From Bufo bufo (lineage: Eukaryota; Chordata; Amphibia; Anura; Bufonidae), in assembly GCF_905171765.1 (NCBI RefSeq), contig NC_053391.1, forward strand, positions 684,661,257-684,725,256: DNA of 64,000 bases. The letters are read 5' to 3'. Positions 63,546 to 64,000 of this stretch are shown here, one piece after another; positions within the stretch are counted from its first letter, which is position 1; each line of letters starts with the position of its first letter. The notes under the pieces were generated by a model that saw only the letters and a list, made by a program, of their open reading frames with translations, was not told where the DNA came from and ran no database searches. The position numbers were made by a program, and so were the translations under genes.

Positions 63546-64000
63546 GGGGACCCCTGACTGAGGTGATGTGACTGTGGTGCCCTCTATTTCTGTCACACAG
63601 TAGGGCAGATAATGAGGACCCCCCCCCCCAAATGAATTAGGAAAGGGTTACGCGATCACCCGCGCTGCATCCTACACGTGTCGCACTAACAGCGGGCGTC
63701 ACCACACGTAGGCTGGAGATAAACAGATGACACCGAGGCTATGAACACACGGCCTGGCGCCAACCTCTGCTTATAGGAGGACACGCTGTGCCCTATGCTC
63801 CCATTCACTGACAGCAAGCAGAGGTCTTGATGATTTGCGAACAAAAGCAAACATTTCATTACAAACAGTAGTCATCCACTGACTGCGCTAAACGGGTAAT
63901 CGCCAGGAAAACTGCGAGCATGAGCGTTAGGACCCCCCTTGGTGAGTAACCATAGTATTTATAGCAAACTTTTACATAGGACTGCAAGTCATCCTCCTGT
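63546..64000. other. No gene; dispersed repeat piece
   Basis: 63805-63870 holds the CACTGACAGCAAGCAGAGGTC repeat also at 60355 and 23460. A C run lies at 63621-63629. Nothing else is recognised up to the window end. Confidence 0.45.

Overview
The window looks like repeat-dominated, gene-poor nuclear DNA of a vertebrate, most likely an anuran amphibian. This is inferred from the repeat families: a Ngaro-type tyrosine-recombinase retrotransposon with an SGNH-hydrolase domain, a Penelope-like element (PLE) whose terminal repeats carry hammerhead-ribozyme cores, a CR1-like LINE, two Tc1 transposons, and many small PIF/Harbinger-, hAT-, piggyBac- and Tc1-type MITEs. I found no host exon, tRNA, rRNA or CRISPR array. 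Every recognisable coding stretch belongs to a mobile element and carries at least one inactivating lesion. Species and family names beyond this level rest on my memory of repeat families, not on a search.

Layout. 1-12.0 kb is a nest of insertions: a foldback MITE split by a PLE cluster (inverted fragment 52-6060, then main copy 6061-11590). The inverted fragment was hit by a Harbinger-type MITE (324-821) and a CR1 LINE (905-5549), and the LINE by a 2.16-kb hAT element (2386-4541) that contains a 28-bp minisatellite. 12.0-13.6 kb is a dead Tc1 transposon. 16.3-17.1 kb is a 92/97-bp tandem array. 17.8-18.7 kb is a TTAA-flanked foldback holding a perfect 394-bp palindrome. 18.7-23.1 kb is the Ngaro element on the minus strand. 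23.9-25.3 kb is a second, much fresher Tc1 with a single recognised frameshift. 25.6-31.3 kb is sparse, with MITEs and unremarkable DNA.

31.3-33.0, 42.6-44.05 and 47.2-48.2 kb are three arrays of one 35/36-bp satellite, the middle one inverted. 35.9-42.1 kb is a very old, degenerate ~30-bp tandem array cut up by later insertions: a piggyBac-like foldback with a solo LTR and a hAT MITE inside it, a second PLE remnant with a hammerhead core and its own hAT insertion, and further MITEs. 44.06-45.35 kb is a third PLE-like fragment split by a 448-bp solo LTR. 45.4-46.1 kb is a G-run minisatellite. 48.5-49.4 kb is an 850-bp retroviral-type solo LTR. 50-54 kb holds a cluster of Harbinger-type MITEs, 55.15-56.0 kb a very uniform 37-bp minisatellite, 57.8-58.45 kb a CCAAT-rich inverted-repeat cluster, 62.2-62.66 kb an intact copy of the foldback family seen at the left edge, and 62.8-63.5 kb a 31-bp minisatellite.

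The genes do not form a pathway. What connects them is their order of insertion, which can be read from target-site duplications. The most interesting signals are the hammerhead cores shared by three different PLE-type remnants, the perfect 394-bp palindrome, the internally calibrated insertion nests, and one satellite family present three times in two orientations.
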